Source: Flavobacterium fontis
GTDB lineage: Bacteria; Bacteroidota; Bacteroidia; Flavobacteriales; Flavobacteriaceae
Direction: 5' to 3'
Assembly: GCF_900129405.1 (NCBI RefSeq)
Contig: NZ_FQVQ01000005.1
Coordinates: forward strand, 115,492-179,491
Length of the DNA stretch: 64,000 nt
Made by a program: the position numbers and the translations under genes. The notes below the pieces were generated by a model that saw only the letters and a list, made by a program, of their open reading frames with translations, had not been told where the DNA came from and searched no databases. Below, piece after piece: positions 48,757 through 57,745 of this stretch. Numbering within the stretch: the first letter of the stretch is position 1; every line of letters starts with the position of its first letter.

Positions 48757-49698
48757 GCGTTGTCTATTATCTATGTAATCTTGAATGGCTTGGCGAGTGG
48801 TAAACCAATTTCGCCCTTCTTTGTAGGCGTCAATCTTCCCTTGACGAGCCAATAAACTAATGTAATCCTGACCGTATGGAGTGCCTGGTTCACTCACGAT
48901 TGTGGCAATCGATTCGTAAGGTTCCTGACCTGGAAAAGCATTTAAATAGATGTTTAAAGTGCGTTCTACAGCTTGACACATCAATAAAATGAGCTTTTGA
49001 TAATTACCATTATTTGCTTGATTGAGCGCTTCATAGTACTTTTTGCGGTCATTTTTTAAGATGATGGCTGGTGGAAAACCCGCTTGCATCAACAACAAAT
49101 TCATGACCAAACGAACCGTTCTGCCATTGCCATCAAAAAATGGATGTATCCAAACAAATTTGTGATGGAAAATCGTTGCCAATTCTATGGTGTTTAAGCC
49201 CAATGGGTTATTGTGCACAAAGGCAATTAATTCATCGATGAGTGTTGGGACTTTAAGCGCATTGGGAGGGATAAAATTTGCGCCTGAAATACGTACTCCA
49301 CCATTGCGAAGTCGACCCGCGAACTCTTCTTCGATTGAACGCAACACATTAGCATGTAAGGTTAAAATATCGCGGCTTTTAAGCTGATAGGAATCATGCA
49401 CAATAGAATATAAATACGCAATGGCAACTTCATGGTTTTTGACTTCAAAATGCTCTCGCAACGACTTCCCTTTGATGGTAATCCCCTCTTGAAGCACAAG
49501 CTGGGTTTCGCGAAGACTCAAAGTGTTTCCTTCGATACTATTGGAATTGTAGGTCCATTCGATAGTTAAGGATTCTTTGATTTTTTGGAGGGCACTTTGA
49601 GGCAATGGCCGCCCTTGATCTAACATTTGTTTTTTGTCAAACAAGCGTTGGAACGTTTCTTCAAATTCTACATAGTAACTTCTATCAATCTCCCACAT
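48742..49698 (-). CDS. Fic family protein (AMPylator-like)
   Basis: A Fic-domain enzyme of 318 residues from ATG 49698 (337 if the upstream start is used). The inhibitory helix (S/T)xxxE(G/N) is present as SNSIEGN, making it an autoinhibited class II protein, and the catalytic motif is complete (WIHPFFDGNGRTVRL). The C terminus (ISLLARQGKIDAYKEGRNWF) looks like a MerR/excisionase-type helix-turn-helix. Fic enzymes usually transfer AMP onto target proteins. No partner antitoxin gene is adjacent. The chosen start leaves a -7 box TACCTTTG only four bases upstream. Confidence 0.88.
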   Translation of the reverse strand: MWEIDRSYYVEFEETFQRLFDKKQMLDQGRPLPQSALQKIKESLTIEWTYNSNSIEGNTLSLRETQLVLQEGITIKGKSLREHFEVKNHEVAIAYLYSIVHDSYQLKSRDILTLHANVLRSIEEEFAGRLRNGGVRISGANFIPPNALKVPTLIDELIAFVHNNPLGLNTIELATIFHHKFVWIHPFFDGNGRTVRLVMNLLLMQAGFPPAIILKNDRKKYYEALNQANNGNYQKLILLMCQAVERTLNIYLNAFPGQEPYESIATIVSEPGTPYGQDYISLLARQGKIDAYKEGRNWFTTRQAIQDYIDNRQRKRQL

Positions 49699-49702
49699 AC
49701 CA

Positions 49703-49710
49703 CAAAGGTA
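49703..49710 (-). promoter_or_regulatory. -7 promoter box (TACCTTTG) of fic
   Basis: A perfect TAnnTTTG on the minus strand, four bases before the ATG at 49698, implying a leaderless message if used. It lies inside the longer open frame. Confidence 0.5.
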
Positions 49711-49806
49711 TCGTTTTGACTTTGATTTTTCATTATCCGATATTAATTTTAACAAAATTAAAAAATCCCTAAGGTATCGGGATGGGTTAAATAACGTATT
49801 CTTTTC

Positions 49807-50439
49807 TTATACTTCGTCTTCGTCCTGGTCGTCCATTTCAAAAAACAAGGGGTCAACCATGATATTTTCAGCGACAATTTCGAGACGCTCCGTAATTTGA
49901 GAACAAAAGAAAATTCGCTGTACTTTTTCAATACTTTCCGACAAACGAAGAATCTTGGGTTCATAGCGATTTTTTAGAATCACTTCAGCATCATCCAAAA
50001 TAAACATTTTCAATTGGTTAACATCAAATCCAGCCGATCCAAACATAATCGTCAATTGATTGGGTGTGCCAATTAATACATCTATTCCCAAAGAAATTTG
50101 ATTTTTATCTTCGTCCAAATCCGAACGATCATGAACATGATAAATGCGCAAAGCATTGTACTTGTTTAATTGATTAAACACGTCAACCATCTCCATGACT
50201 TTGGCTTTGTCATTACATACAATCAAAGCCCTTGGTGATAATTCAAAAGGTTTGTCCAAGCGCTGAATTACATGGAGGGCTATGGTGGTTGACTTCCCCG
50301 AACCTGGGTCACTTTGAATAACCACATCGGCTCCACTTTTTATCGCTGCATAGGTTCCCGCTTGCAGGTCATTAGCCGATGTTAAACCCGACGCAATCAA
50401 GGCTTGTTGAAGTAATGGGTTTATTTTTTTTAACTGCAT
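49807..50439 (-). CDS. Single-domain DEAD-box-like protein
   Basis: A 210-residue protein equal to the first RecA domain of a DEAD-box RNA helicase: a Q-like ALIASGLTSANDLQAGTYAAI, Walker A SDPGSGKSTTIAL, the region IDVLIGTPNQLTIM in place of TPGR, and motif II as LDDAEVIL instead of DEAD. Motif III is replaced by FFCSQ, and no second RecA domain follows: the frame ends in an acidic tail (DDQDEDEV). It begins 15 bases after the NtrC-like gene. It is unlikely to unwind RNA alone; it may bind ATP or RNA or act as a regulator. Confidence 0.78.
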   Translation of the reverse strand: MQLKKINPLLQQALIASGLTSANDLQAGTYAAIKSGADVVIQSDPGSGKSTTIALHVIQRLDKPFELSPRALIVCNDKAKVMEMVDVFNQLNKYNALRIYHVHDRSDLDEDKNQISLGIDVLIGTPNQLTIMFGSAGFDVNQLKMFILDDAEVILKNRYEPKILRLSESIEKVQRIFFCSQITERLEIVAENIMVDPLFFEMDDQDEDEV

Positions 50440-50454
50440 AAATTGTAATTAAAT

Positions 50455-51618
50455 TTATTTGCTCGCAAATAATTTCACATCATTTTCTGAAATCTCTTGG
50501 CCTCCCAAAATAATCAAACGCTCGACCACATTGCGTAATTCGCGAATATTTCCAGTCCAATCGTATTCTTGAAGCAATTGAACCGCAGCTTGGGAAAACT
50601 GTTTGGGGGCATTTCCTTGTTCTTCAGCTATTTTGGCGGTAAAATGCTCTATCAACAACGGGATGTCATCACGACGATCATTTAACGCAGGAACTTTGAT
50701 TAAAATTACAGCCAATCGATGGTATAAATCCTCCCGAAATCTTCCTTCTTCAATTTCCTTTTTTAAATCCTTGTTTGTTGCTGCAATGACGCGAACATTG
50801 ACTTTAATATCTTTATCAGCGCCAACCCGCTGAATTAAATTCTCCTGCAAAGCCCGTAAAACCTTTGCCTGGGCAGCCAAACTCATATCGCCAATCTCAT
50901 CCAAAAAAATGGTACCCCCATCGGCTGCTTCAAACTTACCGGCACGATCTTTAACCGCCGAAGTAAAAGCCCCTTTCACATGGCCAAACAATTCACTTTC
51001 AATCAGCTCCGAGGGAATCGCCGCACAGTTTACTTCAACTATAGGGGCCTCAGAGCGATCACTTTTTTGATGCAATTGGTGGGCGACTAATTCCTTACCC
51101 GTTCCATTTGGCCCCGTGATTAATACGCGGGCATCGGTTTTGGCAACCTTTTCGATCATTTCCTTGATATGCTGAATCGGTGCGCTCGTTCCAATGATTT
51201 CATAGTTTTTGGAAACCTTCTTTTTTAAAATTTTATTCTCAACAACCAATTGCTTGCGATCCAACGCATTGCGAACGGTATTGAGTAATCGATTTAAATC
51301 AGGGGGTTTGGAGATATAATCGAAAGCTCCTAATCGCATGGTATTGATGGCTGTTTCCATATCACCATGCCCTGAAATCATCACAATAGGAATTTCAGGC
51401 TTTATTTTTTTTACCGCCTCCAGGAGTTCTTCCCCATCCATTTTGGGCATTTTTATATCGCACAAAACCAAATCAAAATCAGTGACTTTAATTTTTTCCA
51501 GGCCTTGCACCCCATCTTCAGCTTCTTCCACTTGATAGGTATCGCTTTCTTCTATCAAAATTCGCGTTAGCACTCGACGGATGGAAGCTTCATCTTCTAT
51601 GACCAATATTTTAGGCAT
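50455..51618 (-). CDS. NtrC-like sigma-54 regulator without a DNA-binding domain
   Basis: A 387-residue response regulator. The receiver domain (about 1-120) has the phospho-acceptor Asp in LVLCDIKMPKMDG. The AAA+ domain (about 140-370) has Walker A ITGPNGTGKELVA, the sigma-54 contact loop as GAFTSA rather than the usual GAFTGA, and LDEIGDMSLAAQAK and IRELRNVVER. It ends at DVKLFASK, about 60 residues short of the Fis-type helix-turn-helix seen in NtrC. It may activate sigma-54 from solution. Sigma-54 itself is not in the window. Confidence 0.9.
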   Translation of the reverse strand: MPKILVIEDEASIRRVLTRILIEESDTYQVEEAEDGVQGLEKIKVTDFDLVLCDIKMPKMDGEELLEAVKKIKPEIPIVMISGHGDMETAINTMRLGAFDYISKPPDLNRLLNTVRNALDRKQLVVENKILKKKVSKNYEIIGTSAPIQHIKEMIEKVAKTDARVLITGPNGTGKELVAHQLHQKSDRSEAPIVEVNCAAIPSELIESELFGHVKGAFTSAVKDRAGKFEAADGGTIFLDEIGDMSLAAQAKVLRALQENLIQRVGADKDIKVNVRVIAATNKDLKKEIEEGRFREDLYHRLAVILIKVPALNDRRDDIPLLIEHFTAKIAEEQGNAPKQFSQAAVQLLQEYDWTGNIRELRNVVERLIILGGQEISENDVKLFASK

Positions 51619-51672
51619 AAGTTGTATTTTTTTTATTTTCAGATTATAACAAAGGACATGCCACTTTCGGCA

Positions 51673-52974
51673 TTAATAGGAAATCCAACGCAATAATTCC
51701 TTCCAGGTGGGACGTTTCCCATACATCAAAATTCCTACACGATAAATTTTGGAAGCAAACCACACGACAAAAACAAAGGTACCAAACAATAACACCAAAG
51801 AAATCGTCAACTGCCACCAAGGCACTCCAAAAGGAATACGCATCATCATTACGATGGGGGAAGTTAGAGGTACCATAGAAAATGTAGTAGCAATCGTGCC
51901 GTGTGGATCATTCATGACCGTGAAAAATCCAATATAAACTCCCAAAATCAACGGCATGATAATGGGTAATAAAAACTGTTGCGAATCGGTTTCGTTATCG
52001 ACAGCGGCTCCAATAGCGGCATAAAACGAACTGTATAGAAAATACCCTCCGATAAAATAAAAGATAAATGAAACAAGTATCGTCCCCACCGGCAATTTCC
52101 ATAACTCATTCAAGTACAAGGCAACTTTGCTTAAATCTTGTCCCGATGTCGCCACTATTTTTTGCGCTTGCCCAGAAGAAGCTCCCAGAGGGACATCAAA
52201 CACAACAGATAAGACAAACATGGCGGTCAATCCCAACAAAGCCCAAATCAAAAACTGAAGAATCCCTGCAATGGATGTGCCTATGATTTTTCCCATCATC
52301 AACTGAAAAGGTTTCACTGATGAAATAATTACTTCAATAATCCGCGATGTTTTTTCTTCAATAACACTGCGCATCACCATATTTCCGTAGATGACGATAA
52401 ACATCATGATGAGATAACCAAAGGCGCCACCAATACCAATTTTTATTTCATTGATTCCTTTCAAGGCTTGTTCCCCCGAAGCTTTTACCAAATTAATGGC
52501 CACTTTGGCTTGGGCTTGTTGAATTTTCAAGGTATCTAAACCAACGGCTTTAAAATTTTCCTGGGTCATTTTATTGGTTATCACCGACTCTAAATCGGCT
52601 ATAAATAGCACACTAGGACTATCGTTGGAGATGTATTCTATCTTTTTTGCCAAATCCTTATTATCAGCGGCTTTGGGAATTAAAAGCAGGCCTTCATAAT
52701 GTTCGGCTTGTATGCTATCTTTTAAAACAGGTACTGGTGTTTGTGAAAAATCAACATATTTGTACTCTTCATCACTTTTAAACTGGGTAAAAAAACGACC
52801 GGTTTCATCGTGAATCGCAATGGTTTTTTGTTCGGCTTTCAACGTACTCAAATAGCCAACAAAAACGGCAATTCCAACAAAAAGGAGGGGACTCAAAAAA
52901 GTCATCACAATGAAAGACTTATTGCGCACTTTGGCGGTAAATTCCCGCTTAATTATCAATATAAGTTTGCTCAT
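51673..52974 (-). CDS. ABC-2 type transporter permease
   Basis: A 433-residue permease with one N-terminal helix (about 18-42, FIVMTFLSPLLFVGIAVFV), a periplasmic domain of about 130 residues, and a cluster of five helices (about 185-410) including VIEEKTSRIIEVIISSVKP, typical of NatB/ABC-2 exporters. The ATPase gene ends nine bases upstream. The pair probably exports sodium, a lipid or a drug-like compound; the substrate is unknown. Confidence 0.9.
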   Translation of the reverse strand: MSKLILIIKREFTAKVRNKSFIVMTFLSPLLFVGIAVFVGYLSTLKAEQKTIAIHDETGRFFTQFKSDEEYKYVDFSQTPVPVLKDSIQAEHYEGLLLIPKAADNKDLAKKIEYISNDSPSVLFIADLESVITNKMTQENFKAVGLDTLKIQQAQAKVAINLVKASGEQALKGINEIKIGIGGAFGYLIMMFIVIYGNMVMRSVIEEKTSRIIEVIISSVKPFQLMMGKIIGTSIAGILQFLIWALLGLTAMFVLSVVFDVPLGASSGQAQKIVATSGQDLSKVALYLNELWKLPVGTILVSFIFYFIGGYFLYSSFYAAIGAAVDNETDSQQFLLPIIMPLILGVYIGFFTVMNDPHGTIATTFSMVPLTSPIVMMMRIPFGVPWWQLTISLVLLFGTFVFVVWFASKIYRVGILMYGKRPTWKELLRWISY

Positions 52975-52983
52975 AATAGCCGA

Positions 52984-53904
52984 TTAATCCGTTACGGTTT
53001 GGATAAAAATATCATTTACAGTGGGAATTTTTTCTGCAAAATGGGTTACTTGCCCGCGTTGCATCAGCGTGTGTAAAAGTTCATTGGCGGAATGATTTCC
53101 TAATTGAATTTCCAATTTCAACTCCTGATTCAACGATTTGAAATCGGTTGTTTTCAGGCTGAATTTTTGCGACAAATCGTGCCAAACGCCTTCAACATTA
53201 TCGGTCAAAATCCCCACATCATAAGAATGGGTTCTATACTGCTTTTTCACCTCCGATAGCTTTCCTTCAATCAATTTATTCGATCGATGAATTAAAGCGA
53301 TATAATCACACATCTCCTCTACCGATTCCATACGATGGGTTGAAAAAATAATTGAAGTTCCCTGACGATTCAAAGCGATAATCTCATCTTTGATCAAATT
53401 GGCATTCACGGGATCAAAGCCCGAAAAAGGTTCGTCCAATATCAACAGTTTCGGTTGATGCAATACCGTCACGATGAACTGTACTTTTTGCGCCATTCCT
53501 TTGGACAATTCTTGTATTTTTTTGTCCCACCAGGAAGTGATTTCAAACTTTTCAAACCAATACTTGAGTTGCGTCTTGGCATCGTTTTTTGACATTCCCT
53601 TGAGTTGTGCGAGATACAAACATTGTTCTCCAACTTTCATCGTTTTATACAATCCCCGTTCTTCGGGCATGTACCCAATTTCATGAACATGTTTGGGCTG
53701 AAGGGGTTCCCCATCCAAAACCACTGAACCGCTATCGGGCAAGGTAATTTGATTGATAATGCGAATGAGGGATGTTTTTCCGGCGCCATTGGGTCCCAAT
53801 AACCCATAAATACTTCCTTGGGGTACCGAGAGTGAAACGGCATTCAAAGCCGTGTAGTCACCGTATTGTTTGACAACGTTATCTACAGTTAGAATGGATT
53901 GCAT
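52984..53904 (-). CDS. ABC transporter ATP-binding protein (NatA-type)
   Basis: A 306-residue ATPase with Walker A LGPNGAGKTSLIRIINQ, the signature region LSKGMAQKVQFIVTVLH in place of LSGGQ, Walker B KLLILDEPFSGFDPVN and the H-loop IIFSTHRMESVE. The C-terminal extension (about 225-306) is typical of NatA-type ATPases. It is the first gene of the pair and has a near -7 box TATTTTTA at 53924-53931 upstream. Confidence 0.92.
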   Translation of the reverse strand: MQSILTVDNVVKQYGDYTALNAVSLSVPQGSIYGLLGPNGAGKTSLIRIINQITLPDSGSVVLDGEPLQPKHVHEIGYMPEERGLYKTMKVGEQCLYLAQLKGMSKNDAKTQLKYWFEKFEITSWWDKKIQELSKGMAQKVQFIVTVLHQPKLLILDEPFSGFDPVNANLIKDEIIALNRQGTSIIFSTHRMESVEEMCDYIALIHRSNKLIEGKLSEVKKQYRTHSYDVGILTDNVEGVWHDLSQKFSLKTTDFKSLNQELKLEIQLGNHSANELLHTLMQRGQVTHFAEKIPTVNDIFIQTVTD

Positions 53905-53966
53905 AAGTTTTTAAATCTTCGGGTAAAAATACGGAATTCCCAACAGAATGGGGCATAACTAAAAAC

Positions 53967-54000
53967 AAAAAACCCACCCTTATGGTGACACAAGGATGGG
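53967..54000 (-). terminator. Terminator of grpE-dnaJ
   Basis: Arms at 53973-53981 and 53992-54000 pair over nine positions (one a G-U wobble on the minus strand) with a ten-base loop, followed by a T-run. It lies 67 bases after the dnaJ stop. Confidence 0.75.
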
Positions 54001-54067
54001 AAAAATTGCTATGAAAAAGAAATTACCTGTTTCCAAGTAATGCTCAAAAGTAAAATTATTTTTTTAA

Positions 54068-55186
54068 CTACGAAAACATATCTTTAACTTTTTCAAAAAA
54101 AGATTTTTCGCTCTTTTCGGGGTGTGGTATAAAGTTTTCGTCGGTTAAGGCTTTTTCAAAAAATTGTCGTTGTTCTTTGGACAATGTTTTTGGGGTCCAA
54201 ACATTAACATGGACCAACAAGTCGCCATTTCCATAACTGTTTAAACTAGGAATTCCTTTGCCTTTTAATCGTAAAATTTTTCCCGATTGAATGCCTTCTT
54301 CCAGTTTGATTCTAACTTTTCCACCTACCGTTTCTAATTCCTTTGAAACGCCCAATGCAGCTTCCGCAAAACTGATGTACAGATCATAGTGAAGGTTTTC
54401 ACCATCGCGTTTAAGCCATTCGTGTTCCGTCTCTTCAATTACAACAATTAAATCGCCTGGGATTCCATTGCCTGGAGCATCGTTTCCTTTACCGGATACT
54501 TTTAACTGCATTCCATCGGCGACACCGGCGGGTATTTTGATGGAAACTGTTTCGTCTTCCATAATCATCCCGTAGGCATCGGCATTATTGGGTTTACTTT
54601 CTATAGTTTGCCCTGAACCGCCACATACATGACAGGTTGTTGCGGTTTGCATACGCCCCAAAATCGTATTGGTCACTTTTAGGACTTGACCCGCACCATT
54701 ACAGGTAGGACAAGTTTTATAGCGAACACCTGGCGCTTGTATTTTTCGCTTAACTTTTACTTTCTTTTCAACGCCATTGACGACTTCTTCAAGGGTGAGT
54801 TTGACCTTAATTCGTAGATTACTGCCTTTCATTCTGCGGGAACCACCGCCGCCAAATCCACCGCCAAAACTACCGCCAAAAGCACCGCCAAAAATATCAC
54901 CAAACTGACTAAATATATCATCCATATTCATGTGATGACCGCCACCAAAGCCCCCTGCGCCATCAAATGCAGCATGACCGTATTGATCGTAACGTGCTTT
55001 TTTGTCGGGATCACTCAAAACCTCATAGGCTTCTGCGGCTAACTTAAAGTTCTCTTCCGCTTCTTTGTTACCGGGGTTTTTGTCCGGGTGAAATTCAATC
55101 GCTTTTTTACGGTAGGCTTTTTTAATTTCCTCCGCACTGGCATTTTTACCGACGCCTAGTATTTCGTAAAAGTCTTTTTTACTCAT
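54068..55186 (-). CDS. dnaJ: Chaperone DnaJ with a reduced zinc-binding region
   Basis: DnaJ stimulates DnaK and delivers unfolded clients. The 372-residue protein has the J domain (about 1-70: [18 protein letters not shown]), a Gly/Phe-rich region (about 75-115) and the C-terminal substrate domains. Only two of the usual four CxxCxGxG motifs are present (CPTCNGAG and CHVCGGSG); the places of the first and fourth read APGVRYKT and KPNNADAYG. It is eight bases after grpE. The dnaK gene is not in the window. Confidence 0.94.
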   Translation of the reverse strand: MSKKDFYEILGVGKNASAEEIKKAYRKKAIEFHPDKNPGNKEAEENFKLAAEAYEVLSDPDKKARYDQYGHAAFDGAGGFGGGHHMNMDDIFSQFGDIFGGAFGGSFGGGFGGGGSRRMKGSNLRIKVKLTLEEVVNGVEKKVKVKRKIQAPGVRYKTCPTCNGAGQVLKVTNTILGRMQTATTCHVCGGSGQTIESKPNNADAYGMIMEDETVSIKIPAGVADGMQLKVSGKGNDAPGNGIPGDLIVVIEETEHEWLKRDGENLHYDLYISFAEAALGVSKELETVGGKVRIKLEEGIQSGKILRLKGKGIPSLNSYGNGDLLVHVNVWTPKTLSKEQRQFFEKALTDENFIPHPEKSEKSFFEKVKDMFS

Positions 55187-55194
55187 ATGTCCAT

Positions 55195-55767
55195 TTATTG
55201 TCCGATGACCACTTTAGGAAAACGGATAATTTTATCGCCTAATTTATACCCTTTTTCAATGACATCTACGATTTTTCCCTTCAAATCCTCGGTAGGGGCT
55301 GGAATTTGAGTGATCGCCTCTGCAAAATCCGCATCAAAGGCATCCCCAGCTTGTAGGGAAACTTGTTCAAGACCTTTGGCAACCAACGTAGATTTAAATT
55401 TTTCATGAATCAACTCAACCCCTTTGACTAGGGCTTCATCTGCTGATTTTTGAATTTGCTCCATCGCACGATCAAAATCATCTAAAACCGGTAATAGGGC
55501 CACCAAAACTTCTTGATTGGCGGTTTTAAACAATTCTAAGCGCTCTTTAGAAGTGCGTTTTTTATAATTTTCAAATTCGGCAAACAAACGCAAAAATTTA
55601 TCTTTTTCTTGGGCCAATTGCAACTCCAACTGTTGTTCTGCTGACAATTCTTCCGCTGGTGCACTCCCCTCTGTTTCCGATACCTCAGGGGCTAACTCAG
55701 GAGCTTCATGTTCGTTTGTCTCAGTATTCATGGTATTCTTTCCTTTAAATGGGTTGTTGATTTTCAT
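55195..55767 (-). CDS. grpE: Nucleotide exchange factor GrpE
   Basis: GrpE releases ADP from DnaK. The 190-residue protein has an acidic, disordered N terminus, a long coiled coil (about 55-95: [23 protein letters not shown] split by family residues) and the C-terminal beta domain ([27 protein letters not shown]). Start is ambiguous: ATG 55767, or ATG 55731 ([12 protein letters not shown]), which has an AAAGGA nearby. dnaJ follows after eight bases. Confidence 0.94.
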   Translation of the reverse strand: MKINNPFKGKNTMNTETNEHEAPELAPEVSETEGSAPAEELSAEQQLELQLAQEKDKFLRLFAEFENYKKRTSKERLELFKTANQEVLVALLPVLDDFDRAMEQIQKSADEALVKGVELIHEKFKSTLVAKGLEQVSLQAGDAFDADFAEAITQIPAPTEDLKGKIVDVIEKGYKLGDKIIRFPKVVIGQ

Positions 55768-55796
55768 TCAAATGTATTGCTTCGCAAAATGCCGTG

Positions 55797-55804
55797 CAAA
55801 AGTA
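55797..55804 (-). promoter_or_regulatory. -7 promoter box (TACTTTTG) of grpE-dnaJ
   Basis: A perfect TAnnTTTG on the minus strand, 29 bases before ATG 55767. A second perfect box, TACATTTG (55769-55776), lies one base before that ATG and would only fit the inner start at 55731. Confidence 0.55.
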
Positions 55805-55960
55805 CTGCCATTTCCTTAAAAATGTCAAATTGTCATTTATTTTTATAAAAAAAGAGCGGCAACAACTGCACAACAACGCATTCGCTTTACTTCTGGCATT
55901 GCATAAAGCTTAGCGAAAATCAGCATTTTGAATACAATTAAAACACCCGTTAAAGAAAGA

Positions 55961-56869
55961 CTAGGGTAATAAATTTTCGAACGCCTTTTGCGCATCGGGA
56001 TAGGTAAACGTAAATCCTAAATCCATGGCGCGTTGAGGAAGAATTTTTTTATCATTGAACAACAATTCGTGCATATCACCCAAGATAAGTTTCATGACCC
56101 ATCGCGGAACAGGAGGTAACCAAATGGGACGTTTCAGGAGGTGCGCTATCATTTTGGTTTGCGCTTTGTTGCTCACAGCATGAGGAGCGACACCGTTGAA
56201 AACCCCTGCGTGCCCCTGTTCCAGTAACCATGCATACAATTGCACTATGTCGTGGAGGTGAATCCAAGATTGCATTTGCTTACCCGACCCAAAAATAGCT
56301 CCCATACCCCAGCGAATAGGCTGAACGATAGGCTCCAAAGCGCCGCCTTCACGAGCATAAACCACCCCGGTTCGAACTTTGGTAACCGGCAGGTCGAGTT
56401 TTGAAAATTGATCTACGGCAGCTTCCCAGCGTTGCACTAATGTGCCTAGAAAAGTATTGGATTGAACTTGGGAATCTTCGGTATAAACCGCTTTGTTGTC
56501 ATCGGGATAAATAGCTGTTCCCGAAGCAGATAGTATATGCTTTACTTGGTGTTGTGGCACCTTTTTTAAACTGGCATACAATACATTGGCCGATACTACA
56601 CGACTTTCTAACAAAATCGTTTTGTAATTCGGAGTCCATCGTTTGGCTATGGTCGCTCCCGCCAAGTGCACGAGAGCGTCAACTCCATTCCAACATTGAT
56701 CGTCTATTTTTCCTTCGGCGGGATTCCAATAAAAAGTTTGCACACCGTCAGGCACGTTCTTGGATGATTTTTGCATGGTCAACCAATGAACATGATGGCC
56801 TTTTTGCACCAAATATTTCGTCAAGGCATGACCAATTAATCCTGAACCTCCTGTTATTAAAATGCGCAT
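55961..56869 (-). CDS. TIGR01777 family epimerase-like oxidoreductase
   Basis: A 302-residue extended short-chain dehydrogenase of the YfcH/SDR39U1 type. The nucleotide site is MRILITGGSGLIGHALTKYL, followed by VDALVHLAGATIAKRW, the SASGTAIYPDD segment with the tyrosine, and the C-terminal domain DUF1731 (APHAVSN, LILGDMHELLFNDKKILPQR). The substrate is unknown. I chose ATG 56869, below the -7 box at 56885. A gap of about 190 bases without a gene follows grpE upstream in genome order. Confidence 0.9.
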   Translation of the reverse strand: MRILITGGSGLIGHALTKYLVQKGHHVHWLTMQKSSKNVPDGVQTFYWNPAEGKIDDQCWNGVDALVHLAGATIAKRWTPNYKTILLESRVVSANVLYASLKKVPQHQVKHILSASGTAIYPDDNKAVYTEDSQVQSNTFLGTLVQRWEAAVDQFSKLDLPVTKVRTGVVYAREGGALEPIVQPIRWGMGAIFGSGKQMQSWIHLHDIVQLYAWLLEQGHAGVFNGVAPHAVSNKAQTKMIAHLLKRPIWLPPVPRWVMKLILGDMHELLFNDKKILPQRAMDLGFTFTYPDAQKAFENLLP

Positions 56870-56884
56870 ACTCCCTTTTTGGTC

Positions 56885-56892
56885 CAAAATTA
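56885..56892 (-). promoter_or_regulatory. -7 promoter box (TAATTTTG) of TIGR01777 gene
   Basis: A perfect TAnnTTTG on the minus strand, 15 bases before the ATG; an identical octamer lies 20 bases further upstream at 56905-56912. Confidence 0.6.
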
Positions 56893-56960
56893 TCCAATTT
56901 GAACCAAAATTAGCGCTCCCCTATAAAAGGTTTAACGTCTGTTTAGCATTGTAATGAGGC

Positions 56961-56988
56961 AAAAAAAAATCCCAGCCGAAGCCAGGAT
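56961..56988 (-). terminator. Terminator of the PadR-PspC-GIN operon
   Basis: Arms 56969-56976 and 56981-56988 form an eight-pair stem with two G-U wobbles on the minus strand and a TTCG loop, followed by at least eight T. It lies 20 bases after the GIN gene stop. Confidence 0.85.
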
Positions 56989-57008
56989 CTTTCACGCAAA
57001 AAAACAAA

Positions 57009-57743
57009 TTAGTCAATTTTTCGAATACTTCCCCCCGAGGATTCATTTTTATCAACGGATTTGGCAATTCCTGTATATTTTATACTGGCACCACTGGAAG
57101 CACTTGCCTCCAGCGTTACTCTTGCATTGACAGAAGATTCACTACCACTACTAGCATCGGCATTGACGTCATTGGCCAGCAACCCTTTGGCATTCAGCGT
57201 GCTCCCGCTAGAGGAACTCGTTTTCAACTTCAATGCAATTCCTTTAATATCCATAGAGCTACCGCTTGAGGTTTCGGCATCTACGGTATCGTATTCAACT
57301 TTACCTTCCAAATGTGCTCCACTACTTGAATCCATCACCAAATTGGTTCCCACAAACGTTCCCGTAAGCAGCACATTGGCTCCACTACTCGAGGTTACCT
57401 TTTTTAACTCGGGCATGTGGATATACACCTTGAGTTCTTTAGCCCCCGAAATACTTTTGTCGATATACACCTTCAGTGTCTCACCTTCTAATTCTGTTTT
57501 GACAAACTCCAACAAATTAGAATCGGCTTCTACCTCAACTTTGGCAGTACTATCTTGTTTCATTTCAACTTCAATACCCGCTGAGGCTTGAACAGCTGTA
57601 AACTTTCCTGTAATGTTTCGCACTTCGGTGGTCACATTTCCATTGCCATCTACTCCATTCAACATGGGATTACAAGATGAGAGCAATAATGCAGCGATAA
57701 TGGCTACTAAAAACTTGGTACAATAAACTACAACTCGTATCAT
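57009..57743 (-). CDS. Lipoprotein with GIN/DUF2807 domain
   Basis: A 244-residue lipoprotein (IIAALLLSSCNPM, lipobox SSC) of the head-GIN family. The domain is built of short repeated beta strands with SSGA or SSGS turns (VTSSSGANVLL, MDSSSGAHL, TSSGSSMDI, TSSSSGSTL, ASSGSES), the mark of a right-handed beta-helix. It begins two bases after the PspC gene stop. The family is common in Bacteroidota next to PspC proteins; its biochemical role is unknown. Confidence 0.9.
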   Translation of the reverse strand: MIRVVVYCTKFLVAIIAALLLSSCNPMLNGVDGNGNVTTEVRNITGKFTAVQASAGIEVEMKQDSTAKVEVEADSNLLEFVKTELEGETLKVYIDKSISGAKELKVYIHMPELKKVTSSSGANVLLTGTFVGTNLVMDSSSGAHLEGKVEYDTVDAETSSGSSMDIKGIALKLKTSSSSGSTLNAKGLLANDVNADASSGSESSVNARVTLEASASSGASIKYTGIAKSVDKNESSGGSIRKID

Positions 57744-57745
57744 AC

